38,092 nucleotides of DNA from an uncultured Eubacteriales bacterium (GCA_900315675.1 OMZY01000026.1:1-38092); one strand, 5' to 3'; shown: positions 7,174-17,934, numbered from the stretch's first letter. The notes: generated from the sequence alone by a model not told the origin. Made by a program: numbers and translations.

Positions 7174-10100
7174 ATGTACACTAAAGTTGCGACAGATATG
7201 AATTTTGTGTCCCGGGAGCAGGCTATCGCGAAGATGTGGAATGAGAAGGACATCATCCGCAAGAGCTATCATCACCGGGACGGCAGTGAACGCTTTACCT
7301 TCTTTGACGGACCGCCGACCGCGAACGGTAAGCCCCACATCGGCCACATCGAGACCCGCGTGATCAAGGATCTGATCCCGCGGTACCAGACCATGAAAGG
7401 CAAGAGCGTGCTGCGCAAGGCCGGCTGGGACACCCACGGCCTGCCCGTTGAGCTGGAAGTGGAAAAGGCCCTGGGCCTGGACGGAAAGCCCCAGATCGAG
7501 CAGTACGGCATCGAGCCCTTCATCGGCGAATGCAAGAAGAGCGTGTGGAAGTACCTGCACGAGTGGGAAAAAATGTCCGAGAAAGTCGGCTACTGGGTCG
7601 ACATGGAGCATCCCTATATCACCTATGAAAACTACTATATCGAATCCGAGTGGTGGAGCCTGAAGCAGATCTTTGAAAAAGGACTGCTGTACCAGGGCCA
7701 CAAGATCGTGCCCTACTGCCCCCGCTGCGGAACCGCCCTGTCCAGCCACGAAGTGGCCCAGGGATACAAGAACGTGAAGGAAACTTCCGCGTTCGTCCGT
7801 TTCGCCGTGAAGGGCGAGGAAAACACCTACCTGCTGGCCTGGACCACCACACCGTGGACCCTGCCGAGCAACCTGGCGCTGTGCGTGAACCCCCACGACA
7901 CCTACTGCAAGTTCACCGCGCCGGACGGAAAGAAATACATCATGGCCAAGGCCCTGACCGACAAGGTTTTTGAAGGACAGGAACTGGCCTTTGAAGCTGA
8001 GTTTGTCGGCACCGACCTGAAGGGCATGGAGTACGAGCCCCTGTACCGCTTCGTGGAGCCGGACAAGAAGGCCTGGTTTGTGGTCTGCGACAACTACGTC
8101 ACCATGGAAGACGGTACCGGTATCGTGCATATCGCTCCCGCTTTCGGTGAAGACGACAACCGGGTCTGCCGGGAGAACGGCGTGCCCTTTGTAAATCTGG
8201 TCAATACCCAGGGTAAATTCATCGAGGAAACCACCTGGGCCGGCACCTTCGTGAAGGACGCGGATCCCCTGATCTTGCAGGACCTGAAGGAACGCGGACT
8301 GCTGTTTGCCGCTGTGCCCTTCGCCCATGACTATCCCTTCTGCTGGCGCTGCGACACGCCCCTGCTGTACTACGCACGGCCGACCTGGTTCATCAAGATG
8401 ACCGCCCTGCGGGACAACCTGGTGCGCAACAACCGGACCATCAACTGGATGCCGGACAACATCAAGGAAGGCCGGATGGGCAACTTCCTGGAGAACGTCA
8501 TCGACTGGGGCCTGAGCCGTGAACGCTACTGGGGAACGCCCCTGCCGGTATGGAAGTGCGAGGAAGGCCACCTGCACGTGATCGGCTCCATCAAGGAACT
8601 GCGCGAGATGGCCATCACCGATCCGGGTCCGGATATCGAGCTGCACCGTCCCTTCATCGACGCGGTAACCATCCGCTGCCCTGAGTGCGGCAAGGAAATG
8701 CACCGGGTGAAGGAAGTTATCGACTGCTGGTACGATTCCGGTTCCATGCCTTTCGCCCAGTGGCACTATCCCTTTGAGCACAAGGAAGAATTTGAAGCGA
8801 ACTTCCCCGCGGACTTCATCTCCGAAGCCATCGACCAGACCCGCGGATGGTTCTACACCCTGGAAGCCATTTCCACGCTGCTGTTTGACAAGGCGCCCTT
8901 CAAGAACTGTATCGTGCTGGGTCACGTGCAGGACGCGGAAGGCCGCAAGATGTCCAAACACCTGGGCAACGTGGTGGATCCCTTCGTGATGCTGGATAAG
9001 TTCGGCGCGGACGCGCTGCGCTGGTACTTCTACACCACCTCCGCTCCGTGGCTGCCCAGCCGCTTCAGCGAGGAAGCCGTGCAGGAAGGCCAGCGGAAGT
9101 TCCTGGCCACGCTGCAGAACACCTACGCCTTCTTTGCCATGTATGCCCAGATCGACGGATTCGATCCGCTGGCCCATCCGCTTGAAAAGACCGAGCTGAC
9201 CCTGATGGACCGCTGGATCCTGAGCAAGCTGAATACCCTGATCGACCAGGTGGACGATGACCTGGCCAACTACCGGGTGACCGAAAGCGCCAACAAGCTG
9301 GCCGCCTTCGTGGACGAGCTGAGCAACTGGTACGTGCGCCGGGGCCGTGAACGCTTCTGGGGCAAGGGCATGGGCGGAGACAAGGAAGCCGCTTTCGCCA
9401 CGCTGTATCACGTGCTGGTGACCCTGTCGAAGCTGTGCGCACCCTTCATCCCGTTCCTGGCGGAGGAGATCTACCAGAACCTGGTGGTGAACAACGTGCC
9501 CGGCGTTCCGGAAAGCATACACCTGTGCGACTTCCCGGTGGCGGACAAGACGGCCGTGAACACCGATATCGAAGAGCAGATGGACGCCCTGGTGGAAGCT
9601 ATCCAGCTGGGCCGCGCCTGCCGCAACACCGCGAACCTGAAGGTTCGCCAGCCCGTGCAGAAGCTGTACGTGAAGGGCGCCAAGTTCGAAAAGGCCTACC
9701 AGGAGCTGTGCGAGGATGAGCTGAACGTGAAGGAAGTCATCTTCACGGATGACGCCCGCGCCTTTACCACCTACCAGCTGAAGCCGCAGATGCGGACCCT
9801 GGGACCGAAGTACGGCAAGCTGCTGGGCAAGATCGGCCAGCACCTGGCCGGCATGGACGGCAACGACGTAGTGGACGCCTTCGGCCGCGGCGAGGAAGTT
9901 TCCTTCATGATCGACGATACTGAAGTGAAGCTGAACAAGGACGACGTGCTGACAACGCCCATGAACAAACCCGGCTTCATCGCGGCGGAAGACCGCGGCG
10001 TAACCGTGGTGCTGGATACCAACCTGAATGACGAACTGATCCGCGAAGGCTACGCCCGCGAGGTAATCTCCAAGGTGCAGACCATGCGCAAGGACGCCGG

Positions 10101-10299
10101 CTTTGAGGTGACGGACCGCATCAGCCTGTACTATGAAGGCGATGACGAGCTGGCCGCCGCGCTGGAAGCCTACGGCGAAATGATCGGACGGACCACACTG
10201 GCAACCTCCATGGCACGGGGAACCGCGCCGGAAGGCAGCGTAAGCCAGCAGTGGGATATCAACGGCAAGAAAGCCGAACTGGGGATCGCTAAAGCATGA
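7174..10299 (+). CDS. ileS: Isoleucyl-tRNA synthetase
   Basis: A 1041-residue class I aminoacyl-tRNA synthetase that charges tRNA-Ile in the cytoplasm. The HIGH signature is PHIGH at residues 54-58 and the KMSKS signature is GRKMSKHLGN near 590-599. WDTHGLPVELEVEK, the editing-domain TTPWTLPSN, DWGLSRERYWGTPLP and several Cys pairs (YCPRCG, CWRCD, IRCPECG) fit IleRS. The length and C-terminal layout fit the longer, eukaryote-like type of bacterial IleRS, often linked to lower mupirocin sensitivity; that link is from family knowledge. GGAAGAGG lies 9-10 nt before ATG 7174. The stop codon overlaps the next gene by 4 bp. No T-box leader is visible. Confidence 0.96.
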   Translation: MYTKVATDMNFVSREQAIAKMWNEKDIIRKSYHHRDGSERFTFFDGPPTANGKPHIGHIETRVIKDLIPRYQTMKGKSVLRKAGWDTHGLPVELEVEKALGLDGKPQIEQYGIEPFIGECKKSVWKYLHEWEKMSEKVGYWVDMEHPYITYENYYIESEWWSLKQIFEKGLLYQGHKIVPYCPRCGTALSSHEVAQGYKNVKETSAFVRFAVKGEENTYLLAWTTTPWTLPSNLALCVNPHDTYCKFTAPDGKKYIMAKALTDKVFEGQELAFEAEFVGTDLKGMEYEPLYRFVEPDKKAWFVVCDNYVTMEDGTGIVHIAPAFGEDDNRVCRENGVPFVNLVNTQGKFIEETTWAGTFVKDADPLILQDLKERGLLFAAVPFAHDYPFCWRCDTPLLYYARPTWFIKMTALRDNLVRNNRTINWMPDNIKEGRMGNFLENVIDWGLSRERYWGTPLPVWKCEEGHLHVIGSIKELREMAITDPGPDIELHRPFIDAVTIRCPECGKEMHRVKEVIDCWYDSGSMPFAQWHYPFEHKEEFEANFPADFISEAIDQTRGWFYTLEAISTLLFDKAPFKNCIVLGHVQDAEGRKMSKHLGNVVDPFVMLDKFGADALRWYFYTTSAPWLPSRFSEEAVQEGQRKFLATLQNTYAFFAMYAQIDGFDPLAHPLEKTELTLMDRWILSKLNTLIDQVDDDLANYRVTESANKLAAFVDELSNWYVRRGRERFWGKGMGGDKEAAFATLYHVLVTLSKLCAPFIPFLAEEIYQNLVVNNVPGVPESIHLCDFPVADKTAVNTDIEEQMDALVEAIQLGRACRNTANLKVRQPVQKLYVKGAKFEKAYQELCEDELNVKEVIFTDDARAFTTYQLKPQMRTLGPKYGKLLGKIGQHLAGMDGNDVVDAFGRGEEVSFMIDDTEVKLNKDDVLTTPMNKPGFIAAEDRGVTVVLDTNLNDELIREGYAREVISKVQTMRKDAGFEVTDRISLYYEGDDELAAALEAYGEMIGRTTLATSMARGTAPEGSVSQQWDINGKKAELGIAKA

Positions 10300-11594
10300 A
10301 AATTGCCTTGATCGGGCAGGACGTTCCAACGCTCCTGCCCGCCCTTTTAACTGACCTGCTTTTTGCCGGGGCGGAAGCGAACGCCGAAGTCACGGTGGAG
10401 GAAGGCAATCCTGCCATGCAGGAGCTGCTGCAGGGCTACGGGGAAAAGATTTTCGCAAAGGCCGGAAAGGGAGGATCCTTTCAGGCTTTTGCCGAGCGGG
10501 AAAAGGTGCTGGAGGGCGCCGACTGCGTGATTTACGCCGGCGACTGCCAGGCTGCCAGCCGCTTCTTCCAGGACCGGAACGCCCTTGGCTCCGATGACGA
10601 GGACAACCCCGGACTGACGGACCAGGCGAGGGTGAACGGCGGCATCGAAGGCCTGCTGCACGCGCTGCGGGCCGGAGAGATGATCCTGAAGCTCTGCGAC
10701 GACATGGACAAAGCCTGCCCGAAGGCGCTGGTGATCAACCTGGGACAGCCGGTGGCGAGAACCACCGAAGTGTTCGAGGAGCGGGGCTACCGCTGCTACG
10801 GCATGGGCCGGACGCCTATGCGGGGCGCCAACGGTATCGACACCTACGCCAAACGGCTGCAGATCAAGCCGGAAAACGTGCAGGCGGTTACTGCCGGCCT
10901 GCCGGGGTTCGCTTTCCTGACCGAAATGAAGGACGGAAAGACGGACCTGCTGAACAAACTGAAAAAAGCCGCGGACAACGGCGAACTGGGCAGCCTGGCC
11001 CGGCGGTGGCTGGGCTGGTGGGACGCGATCCCGGTGGGGGATGTGACGGACCACGCGGAGTTCCTGCCCGCCCAGGAAGGCTTTATCCCGGATGAACGCC
11101 CCGAGTTCGGGGAAACCGTGGAGAAACGCAAGGAACGCATCCTGTATATGAACACCGTGCGGGAGCAGGGGGCGGACAGCCGCGAGGGCGCCATGGCCCA
11201 GCTGCTGCTGCTTTCCAAAGTGCCGCCGGTGCGGCCGATGAAGCTGGCCCTGGCTCTGCTGCGCAGGGAAACGGCGGAGATTCCCGCCGTGGCCCGGAAG
11301 AACAACGGAGTCCTGCCGCAGCTGCCGAAGGACGCGATCATCGAGACCGCCCTGGTGCTGAAGGACGGGAAGGATGAAACGCCGGCTATCCGGGTGCCGG
11401 AAGCGCTGGCGGATATCCTGGGCGAGGTGGACAACGCGAACCGGCTGGCGGCAAAGGCTGCCTTCGGCGACCGGGAAGCCCTGCGGGAATGCGTGGAAAC
11501 GGATCCCGCCCTGGACGGACTGGACAGGCTGTATGTGCTCGACGTCGTGGAAGCACTGATCCGTATGCATGAAGATGTGCTGACAAAGTTTTAA
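10296..11594 (+). CDS. GH4-like protein with degenerate cofactor and metal sites
   Basis: A 432-residue protein with the overall layout of NAD- and metal-dependent family 4 glycosidases: a Rossmann start (MKIALIG), a middle reading ARVNGGIEGLLHALR and CPKALVINLGQPVARTTEVF, and a C-terminal half with NNGVLPQLPKDAIIE and DPALDGLDRLYVLDVVEALI. The usual GGGS dinucleotide loop is replaced by GQDV, the usual T-N-P by G-Q-P, and the G-L-C-H metal-ligand motif by YGMGRT, so classical GH4 catalysis is doubtful. It starts at ATG 10296, overlapping the ileS stop (ATGA), so it is translationally coupled to ileS. That partner is unusual for a sugar hydrolase. Fold family likely; function unknown. Confidence 0.65.
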   Translation: MKIALIGQDVPTLLPALLTDLLFAGAEANAEVTVEEGNPAMQELLQGYGEKIFAKAGKGGSFQAFAEREKVLEGADCVIYAGDCQAASRFFQDRNALGSDDEDNPGLTDQARVNGGIEGLLHALRAGEMILKLCDDMDKACPKALVINLGQPVARTTEVFEERGYRCYGMGRTPMRGANGIDTYAKRLQIKPENVQAVTAGLPGFAFLTEMKDGKTDLLNKLKKAADNGELGSLARRWLGWWDAIPVGDVTDHAEFLPAQEGFIPDERPEFGETVEKRKERILYMNTVREQGADSREGAMAQLLLLSKVPPVRPMKLALALLRRETAEIPAVARKNNGVLPQLPKDAIIETALVLKDGKDETPAIRVPEALADILGEVDNANRLAAKAAFGDREALRECVETDPALDGLDRLYVLDVVEALIRMHEDVLTKF

Positions 11595-11703
11595 TTCAGA
11601 ATTATGAATTCAGAATTCAGAATTATGAGTGGTCAGCCTCCTTTGAAAGCTACAGGCAGAAGATCATAACAATTGTGAACGATGAATTGTGAATGATGAA
11701 TTG
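11593..11703. repeat. Paired AT-rich word arrays between the GH4-like and methyltransferase genes
   Basis: Left array 11593-11628 is built from AATTCAGAATT/AATTATGAATT words. The right array 11669-11703 is built from AATTGTGAA(C/T)GATG words, in mirrored orientation to the downstream arrays at 13392 and 14745. About 40 bp of unique sequence lies between. The right array ends directly at the ribosome binding site of the next gene. Confidence 0.65.
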
Positions 11704-11716
11704 AAAGGAACCGTTT

Positions 11717-12580
11717 ATGTTTTTAGCTGACAGCTGGACAGATTACGAAGTCCTGGATACCGGCGACGGCGAAAAGCTGGAGCGCTGGGGCGATATTATC
11801 CTGCGCCGGCCCGATCCGCAGACGATCTGGCCCAAGGCCCAGGAAAAGCTGTGGAAGAGCGCCCAGGCTCACTATCACCGGAGCGAACGCGGCGGCGGAG
11901 AATGGGAATTCCTGAAGAAGCTGCCGGAACGCTGGACTGTGAAGCACGGAGACCTGAACTTCTACGTGCGGCCCACGGGCTTCAAGCATACGGGCCTTTT
12001 CCCGGAACAAGCGGCCAACTGGATCTGGATGAGCAACCTGATCCGAAAGGACGGACGGAAAGATATCAAGGTGCTGAACCTGTTCGGCTATACCGGCGGA
12101 GCCACGCTGGCTTGCGCCGCCGCGGGCGCCCATGTGACCCATGTGGACGCGGCGAAGGGCATGGTACAGTGGGCAAAGGAGAACCGGGAGCTGAGCAAAC
12201 TGCCGGAAGACCGGTTCCGCTGGATTGTGGAGGACGCCCTGCGCTTTGTGCAGCGGGAGCTGCGGCGCGGCAACAGCTATGACGGCATCCTGATGGATCC
12301 GCCCAGCTACGGCCGGGGACCCTCCGGAGAAGTATGGAAACTGGAAAACGAACTGTACGGGCTGATTGACACCTGTGCCCAGGCGCTGAGCAAGGAGCCC
12401 CTGTTCTTCCTGATCAACAGCTATACCACAGGCTTCCAGGCCAGCGTGCTGAGCAACATGCTGGAGAAGTGCGTGGTGAGCCGCTTCGGCGGAAAGGTGG
12501 ACAGCGAGGAGCTGTGCCTGCCTGTGACCGCGGGCGGGGTGCTGCCCTGCGGCGCCAGCGGGAGGTGGCAGCGTGATTGA
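11717..12580 (+). CDS. Class I SAM-dependent methyltransferase (RlmI-like)
   Basis: A 287-residue Rossmann-fold methyltransferase. Motif I is VLNLFGYTGGATLACAAAGA (residues about 116-135), the acidic ribose-binding end follows in THVDAAKGMVQWAKEN, and motif IV is DGILMDPPSYGRGPSGEVW. This layout matches the Methyltrans_SAM group near the 23S rRNA cytosine methyltransferase RlmI, but the PUA domain is absent, so the target base is not certain. AAAGGA lies 7 nt before ATG 11717. Its end overlaps the following pseudouridine synthase by 8 bp, which suggests a two-gene RNA-modification operon. Confidence 0.82.
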   Translation: MFLADSWTDYEVLDTGDGEKLERWGDIILRRPDPQTIWPKAQEKLWKSAQAHYHRSERGGGEWEFLKKLPERWTVKHGDLNFYVRPTGFKHTGLFPEQAANWIWMSNLIRKDGRKDIKVLNLFGYTGGATLACAAAGAHVTHVDAAKGMVQWAKENRELSKLPEDRFRWIVEDALRFVQRELRRGNSYDGILMDPPSYGRGPSGEVWKLENELYGLIDTCAQALSKEPLFFLINSYTTGFQASVLSNMLEKCVVSRFGGKVDSEELCLPVTAGGVLPCGASGRWQRD

Positions 12581-13370
12581 CCTGATCGGGGATATCCTGT
12601 ATGAGGACAACCAGGTGCTGGTGGCGGTCAAGCCTCCGAACATGCTTTCCCAGGCGGACAGAACCGGGGATCCGGATATCCTGTCCGTATTGAAGAATTA
12701 TATTAAAGAGAAATACCACAAGCCCGGCAATGTATACCTGGGCCTGGTGCACCGGCTGGACCGGCCGGTCGGCGGGCTGATGGTGTTTGCCAGGACCAGC
12801 AAGGCCGCGGCGCGGCTGGCAGTACAGCTGCAGGAGCACGACATCGGCCGGCAGTACCTGTGCGTGGTGACCGGCGAAGTGCCGAACGAGTTTACCCTGA
12901 CCGACTACCTGATTCATGACGAGATCAAGAACAGGGAAGTGGTCTGCGAGGCGGACGAGAAGGGCGGCAAAATGGCCATCCTCCACGGACGCTGCATTGA
13001 CCGCCGGAACGGAACGGCCCTGTGCGCCATCCGCCTGGAGACCGGACGGAAGCACCAGATCCGGGCGCAGATGAGCAACATCGGGGCGCCGCTGTGGGGA
13101 GACAACCGCTACGGCACCGGGATTCCGGGACAGCAGATTGCCCTGTGGGGCTACAAGCTGACCTTCCGCCATCCGACGCAGAATGAACTGATGACCTTCC
13201 ACTCCCTGCCGGAGGGCGGCATCTGGGACACTTACGCGGATCTGCTGACGATCCCCGAGGATGTGGACATGCCCCGGGAACGGCCGGCACTGGTGCTGCG
13301 GGAAGAAGTTGTGCAGAAGCTGGAAGAGTTTGACAAGTTCAAGCCGATCAAAACAGACGAGCTGCTGTAA
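12573..13370 (+). CDS. RluA-family pseudouridine synthase
   Basis: A 265-residue enzyme converting uridine to pseudouridine in rRNA or tRNA. The catalytic aspartate is in HRLDRPVGGLMVF, and GRKHQIRAQMSNIGAPLWGD is the conserved C-terminal substrate motif of the RluA family. There is no S4 domain, as in RluA or TruC. GTG 12573 has GGGAGG 8-9 nt upstream and overlaps the methyltransferase end. The exact site modified cannot be told from sequence. The last codons and stop form one arm of a perfect 10-bp hairpin. Confidence 0.88.
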   Translation: MIDLIGDILYEDNQVLVAVKPPNMLSQADRTGDPDILSVLKNYIKEKYHKPGNVYLGLVHRLDRPVGGLMVFARTSKAAARLAVQLQEHDIGRQYLCVVTGEVPNEFTLTDYLIHDEIKNREVVCEADEKGGKMAILHGRCIDRRNGTALCAIRLETGRKHQIRAQMSNIGAPLWGDNRYGTGIPGQQIALWGYKLTFRHPTQNELMTFHSLPEGGIWDTYADLLTIPEDVDMPRERPALVLREEVVQKLEEFDKFKPIKTDELL

Positions 13371-13391
13371 TGCAGCAGGAACTGCTGCATT

Positions 13392-13392
<1 letters not shown>
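13368..13392. repeat. Hairpin spanning the stop codon of the pseudouridine synthase
   Basis: TAATGCAGCA (starting at the stop codon) pairs perfectly with TGCTGCATTA at 13383-13392 across a 5-nt loop. No T-run follows; an AT-rich word array begins immediately. Confidence 0.7.
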
Positions 13393-14744
<1,352 letters not shown>

Positions 14745-14882
14745 AATTCACAATTCATAATTCATAATTCATAATTATGATTAGTGAATGTGCCGATGTC
14801 ATAATGTATAATGATTGAGTGAATTTCCAATGTCATCCTGAAGAATATTCTGAATTCTGAATTCTGAATTCTGAATTATATA
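14745..14882. repeat. AT-rich word arrays between tgt and the DUF4867 gene
   Basis: The left array (14745-14790) is nearly the same 45 bp as the array at 13392-13440, including the ATGATTAGTGAAT end. The right array (14848-14882) has four TTCTGAA words ending just before the ribosome binding site of the next gene. The middle holds no gene. Confidence 0.75.
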
Positions 14883-14899
14883 ACGAGGAGGAAATGAAC

Positions 14900-15535
14900 A
14901 TGAAGATCTTACCCGTAAGCGACCCGTCATTCCAGAACTACGGCCAGGTGATGACCGGCTACGACCTGAAGGAACTGCTGGAGACCCTGGACAAGGTGAC
15001 TCCCTGCCCGGACGGTGTGGAATATGTGCCGGAGCAGCCCGAACTGCAGGCACTGGCCATCGAGAAGGATCTGCGGAACAACGCCTATGGCGGAATGCCC
15101 ATCCAGATCGGCTGGTGCAACGGCCATAACACCAAGATGAACTGCCTGGAGTATCACCGGGACAGCGAGCTGAACGTCGGCACGGAAGATTTCATCCTGC
15201 TGCTGGCCAAGCGCGAAGACCTGGTGGACGGCATCCTGGACAGCGATAAGGTGGTCGCTTACCTGTGCCCCGCCGGCACCATGGTTGAAGTGTATGCCAC
15301 GACCCTGCACTACGCGCCCTGCAGCGCGAAGAAGGGCCAGGGCTTCAAGGTCATCGTTGTCCTGCCGAAGGGAACCAACCTGGCCAAGCCCGAGTTCACC
15401 GTGAAGAACGCTGAAGACGAGCTGATGACCGCCGCCAACAAGTGGCTGCTGGCCCACGCGGATTCCGCTGAAGCGGCTTCCGGCGCGAAGGTCTGCATCA
15501 AGGGCGTAAACCCCGACATCGCCGACCTGATCTGA
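14900..15535 (+). CDS. DUF4867 family protein, cupin-like
   Basis: A 211-residue cytoplasmic protein. It matches the DUF4867 group of Firmicutes, whose fold is cupin-like and resembles ureidoglycolate lyases. Visible features are an N-terminal SFQNYGQVMTGYD, a mid-protein MNCLEYHRDSELNVGTEDF with Glu/His residues typical of cupin metal sites, and YLCPAGTMVEVYATTLHYAPC in the second cupin motif. ATG 14900 is preferred since GAGGAGG (14885-14891) lies 8 nt upstream; ATG 14894 would be only 2 nt away. Followed by an intrinsic terminator. Substrate unknown. Confidence 0.8.
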   Translation: MKILPVSDPSFQNYGQVMTGYDLKELLETLDKVTPCPDGVEYVPEQPELQALAIEKDLRNNAYGGMPIQIGWCNGHNTKMNCLEYHRDSELNVGTEDFILLLAKREDLVDGILDSDKVVAYLCPAGTMVEVYATTLHYAPCSAKKGQGFKVIVVLPKGTNLAKPEFTVKNAEDELMTAANKWLLAHADSAEAASGAKVCIKGVNPDIADLI

Positions 15536-15552
15536 GAGAAGGCATAATGAAG

Positions 15553-15581
15553 GGCGCTGCATGAAAGCAGCGCCTTTTTTT
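15553..15581 (+). terminator. Intrinsic terminator after the DUF4867 gene
   Basis: GGCGCTGC / GCAGCGCC stem with a 6-nt loop, followed by seven T. Confidence 0.9.
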
Positions 15582-15688
15582 GTGGTATAATCATTCTGTT
15601 AAGCCGACAAAACAGAACAGAAAAAGACGGGAAGTTTCTGCACGGAGCGTTTATAGTATTACCAGAATAAGGACGGGAGGCAGGGAGT

Positions 15689-16369
15689 ATGGACAGACCC
15701 ATTACAACGCTGTTTATGCTGGTGTCGGTGGACGGAAAAATAAGCACGGGAGCAACTGACGTACTGGATGTTGATCAGGATTATGCCTGTATGGATGGCG
15801 TTAAGGAAGGCCTTCACCAGTATTATGAAATAGAACAGACTACGGATTTATGGTCACTGAATACCGGCAGGGTGCAGGCAAAGCTTGGAGTGAATGAAAA
15901 AGAGATGCCGCCCAAGACGCCGGTTTCCTTTGTGCTGATCGACAATTCCCATCTGAATGAGCACGGAGTCCGGTTCTTCTGCGAGCTGTCAAAGCAGTTT
16001 GTACTGATTACCACCAATCCGGATCATCCGGCCTTCAGGGTGAACGCGGAAAACCTGGGGATTATCCTTCAGGAAGAACTGTGCCTGGAGAAGGCACTGG
16101 TGAAGCTGAAGGAGGAATACGGGTGCGACAGAATTACGATCCAAAGCGGCGGGACCGTGAACGGACTGTTCCTGCGGGAGAAGCTCTTTGATTATGTGGA
16201 CATCGTTGTGGCACCGGTACTGGTCGGCGGAAAGACGACCTCCACATTGATTGACGGTGAATCCATTACAACCAGGGAGGAACTGGACAAGCTGGGGGTT
16301 TTAAAGCTGATCGATTGCGAAAAGCTGGAGAATTCATACGTCAGGCTGAGATATGAAGTAATCGGATAA
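15689..16369 (+). CDS. RibD C-terminal-type reductase
   Basis: A 226-residue protein of the RibD-C/dihydrofolate reductase-like superfamily, which use NAD(P)H to reduce pterin- or pyrimidine-type substrates. MLVSVDGKISTGAT is the typical N-terminal motif, and the C-terminal half has ITIQSGGTVNGLFLREKLFDYVDIVVAPVLVGG, the nucleotide-binding end of the fold. There is no deaminase domain, and no riboflavin genes are nearby, so it is not a bona fide RibD. ATG 15689 has GGGAGGCAGGG upstream. Ends facing the M32 gene across a bidirectional terminator. Physiological substrate unknown. Confidence 0.85.
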   Translation: MDRPITTLFMLVSVDGKISTGATDVLDVDQDYACMDGVKEGLHQYYEIEQTTDLWSLNTGRVQAKLGVNEKEMPPKTPVSFVLIDNSHLNEHGVRFFCELSKQFVLITTNPDHPAFRVNAENLGIILQEELCLEKALVKLKEEYGCDRITIQSGGTVNGLFLREKLFDYVDIVVAPVLVGGKTTSTLIDGESITTREELDKLGVLKLIDCEKLENSYVRLRYEVIG

Positions 16370-16387
16370 CAGAAGATGAAAGGAAAA

Positions 16388-16411
16388 GGACGCTGCAATG
16401 ACGCAGCGTCC
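16388..16411. terminator. Bidirectional terminator between convergent genes
   Basis: GGACGCTGC / GCAGCGTCC perfect 9-bp stem with a 6-nt loop; short T-runs on both sides (TTT on plus, TTTTCC on minus). Confidence 0.75.
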
Positions 16412-16434
16412 TTTGGTTATACCGGTATGTTGCA

Positions 16435-17934
16435 TTACAGCTTATAGAGTTCCCCGAATTTCTTCTTCAGATAATCCGTATAAACCTTCGCGTCCAGCGG
16501 GCCGCCCATGGCAGCGGGCAGCAGGTCGGCGGGCTTTTTCAGGCTGCCGTACTGATGGATCTTTTCGGTGAGCCAGGCGGTGACGGGAGACAGGTCGCCT
16601 TTGGCAACGGTGCCGCGGACATCCACGGTTTTTTCCATTTCATGAAGCATCTGGACGCCGTAGGCGCTGCCCAGGGCGTAGCTGGGGAAGTAGCCGATGC
16701 CGCCGAAGGACCAGTGGCTGTCCTGCAGGCAGCCGCGCTTGTTGTCCGGGACATCCACGCCCAGGACTTCCTTATACAGCCGGTTCCATTCGCCGGGAAT
16801 GTCGGCCACCTTCAGGTCACCGGCGATCATGGCCTTTTCCAGCTCATAGCGGATCATGACATGGAGGGAGTAGGTCAATTCGTCCGCTTCGGTGCGGATC
16901 AGGGAAGGCTTGGACAGGTTGATGGCGGAATACAGTTCCTCTTCGGTGACACCCTTCATCTGCTCCGGGAAGACTTCCCTCATGATCTTCAGCAGGGGCG
17001 TGCAGAAGGCGCGGCTGCGGCCGATGATGTTCTCATAGAAACGGGACTGGCTTTCATGGACGCCCATGGATACGCCGCCGGCAAGATTGGTGAACTGCAG
17101 GTCATCCCGCACATCCAGTTCATACAGGGCGTGACCGCCTTCATGGATGACGCTGTACATGCTGGAGAAGGGATCGTTCTCATAATAGTGGGTGGTGATG
17201 CGGACGTCCCACTTGTTGGTGCTGTCGGTGAAGGGGTGTTCGGTTTCACCCAGGGTGCAGTTCAGGGGATCAATGCCTTCCAGGGCCATGATCTTCCGGG
17301 AAAACTGACGCTGATCATTGACGGCCCAGGGGCCCTTCATGAAGGCAGGAATCGGCTTTTCCCGCGCGGCCACTTCCAGGATCACCGGGGACAGTTCCTC
17401 CCGCAGGGTGCGGAAGAAGGGATCCAGGGATTCCATGGAAGCGCCTTTTTCAAACTGGTCCAGCAGGACGTCATAGGCAGGCTTTGACGGATCCTTCAGG
17501 GAGGCGAAGCGGCGGCGGAAAGCGACAAGCTTCTCCAGGTAAGGAGCAAACATTTCCCAGTCGCTCTTTTCCTTCGCATCGTGCCAGACGGCGCCGGATT
17601 CGTTTGTCAGTTCCTGATAGGCGACAAATTCCTCCATGGGGAGGATGTTATATTCATCATAGTTTTCCTTCAGCAGTTCTGCTTTGCGGAAGGTAACTTC
17701 ATCGGTTTCTTCCCTGTGCTGCAGGATGGTATCCAGCATTTCACCGGTTTCCGGGTTTACAAGCTGTTTATAGGCCAGTTCGGTCAGGTAGGCCATGGCT
17801 TTGCCGCGGCCTTTCCAGGAGTTTTTCGGCGCAACGGTATCGCCGTCTACAGACAATATGCTCAGGGCATGATTGAGGGCATAAGTGGATTTTTCCAGTT
17901 CGTTCAGTTTTTCAATGGCTTCATTCAGGGTCAT
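16435..17934 (-). CDS. Carboxypeptidase M32 (thermostable carboxypeptidase 1 family)
   Basis: A 499-residue cytosolic metallocarboxypeptidase. The zinc motif HEGGHALYE (H-E-x-x-H) sits in SVIHEGGHALYELDVRDD, and family motifs GVHESQSRFYENIIGRS and IRTEADELTYSLHVMIRYELE are present, giving the further Glu ligand. Length is normal. ATG 17934 is chosen because AAAGGAG lies about 10 nt upstream; a GTG at 17943 would be directly against the ribosome binding site. No signal peptide. Single-gene unit with its own terminator. Confidence 0.93.
   Translation of the reverse strand: MTLNEAIEKLNELEKSTYALNHALSILSVDGDTVAPKNSWKGRGKAMAYLTELAYKQLVNPETGEMLDTILQHREETDEVTFRKAELLKENYDEYNILPMEEFVAYQELTNESGAVWHDAKEKSDWEMFAPYLEKLVAFRRRFASLKDPSKPAYDVLLDQFEKGASMESLDPFFRTLREELSPVILEVAAREKPIPAFMKGPWAVNDQRQFSRKIMALEGIDPLNCTLGETEHPFTDSTNKWDVRITTHYYENDPFSSMYSVIHEGGHALYELDVRDDLQFTNLAGGVSMGVHESQSRFYENIIGRSRAFCTPLLKIMREVFPEQMKGVTEEELYSAINLSKPSLIRTEADELTYSLHVMIRYELEKAMIAGDLKVADIPGEWNRLYKEVLGVDVPDNKRGCLQDSHWSFGGIGYFPSYALGSAYGVQMLHEMEKTVDVRGTVAKGDLSPVTAWLTEKIHQYGSLKKPADLLPAAMGGPLDAKVYTDYLKKKFGELYKL

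Noticed and set aside
7165-10329. 1054-codon minus-strand frame opposite ileS
   Set aside because: It mirrors ileS codon use in a GC-rich gene; its His/Gln/Val-rich translation has no family motif.
16555-17487. 310-codon plus-strand frame opposite the M32 gene
   Set aside because: Shadow of a well-supported minus-strand carboxypeptidase; no ribosome binding site or family motif.
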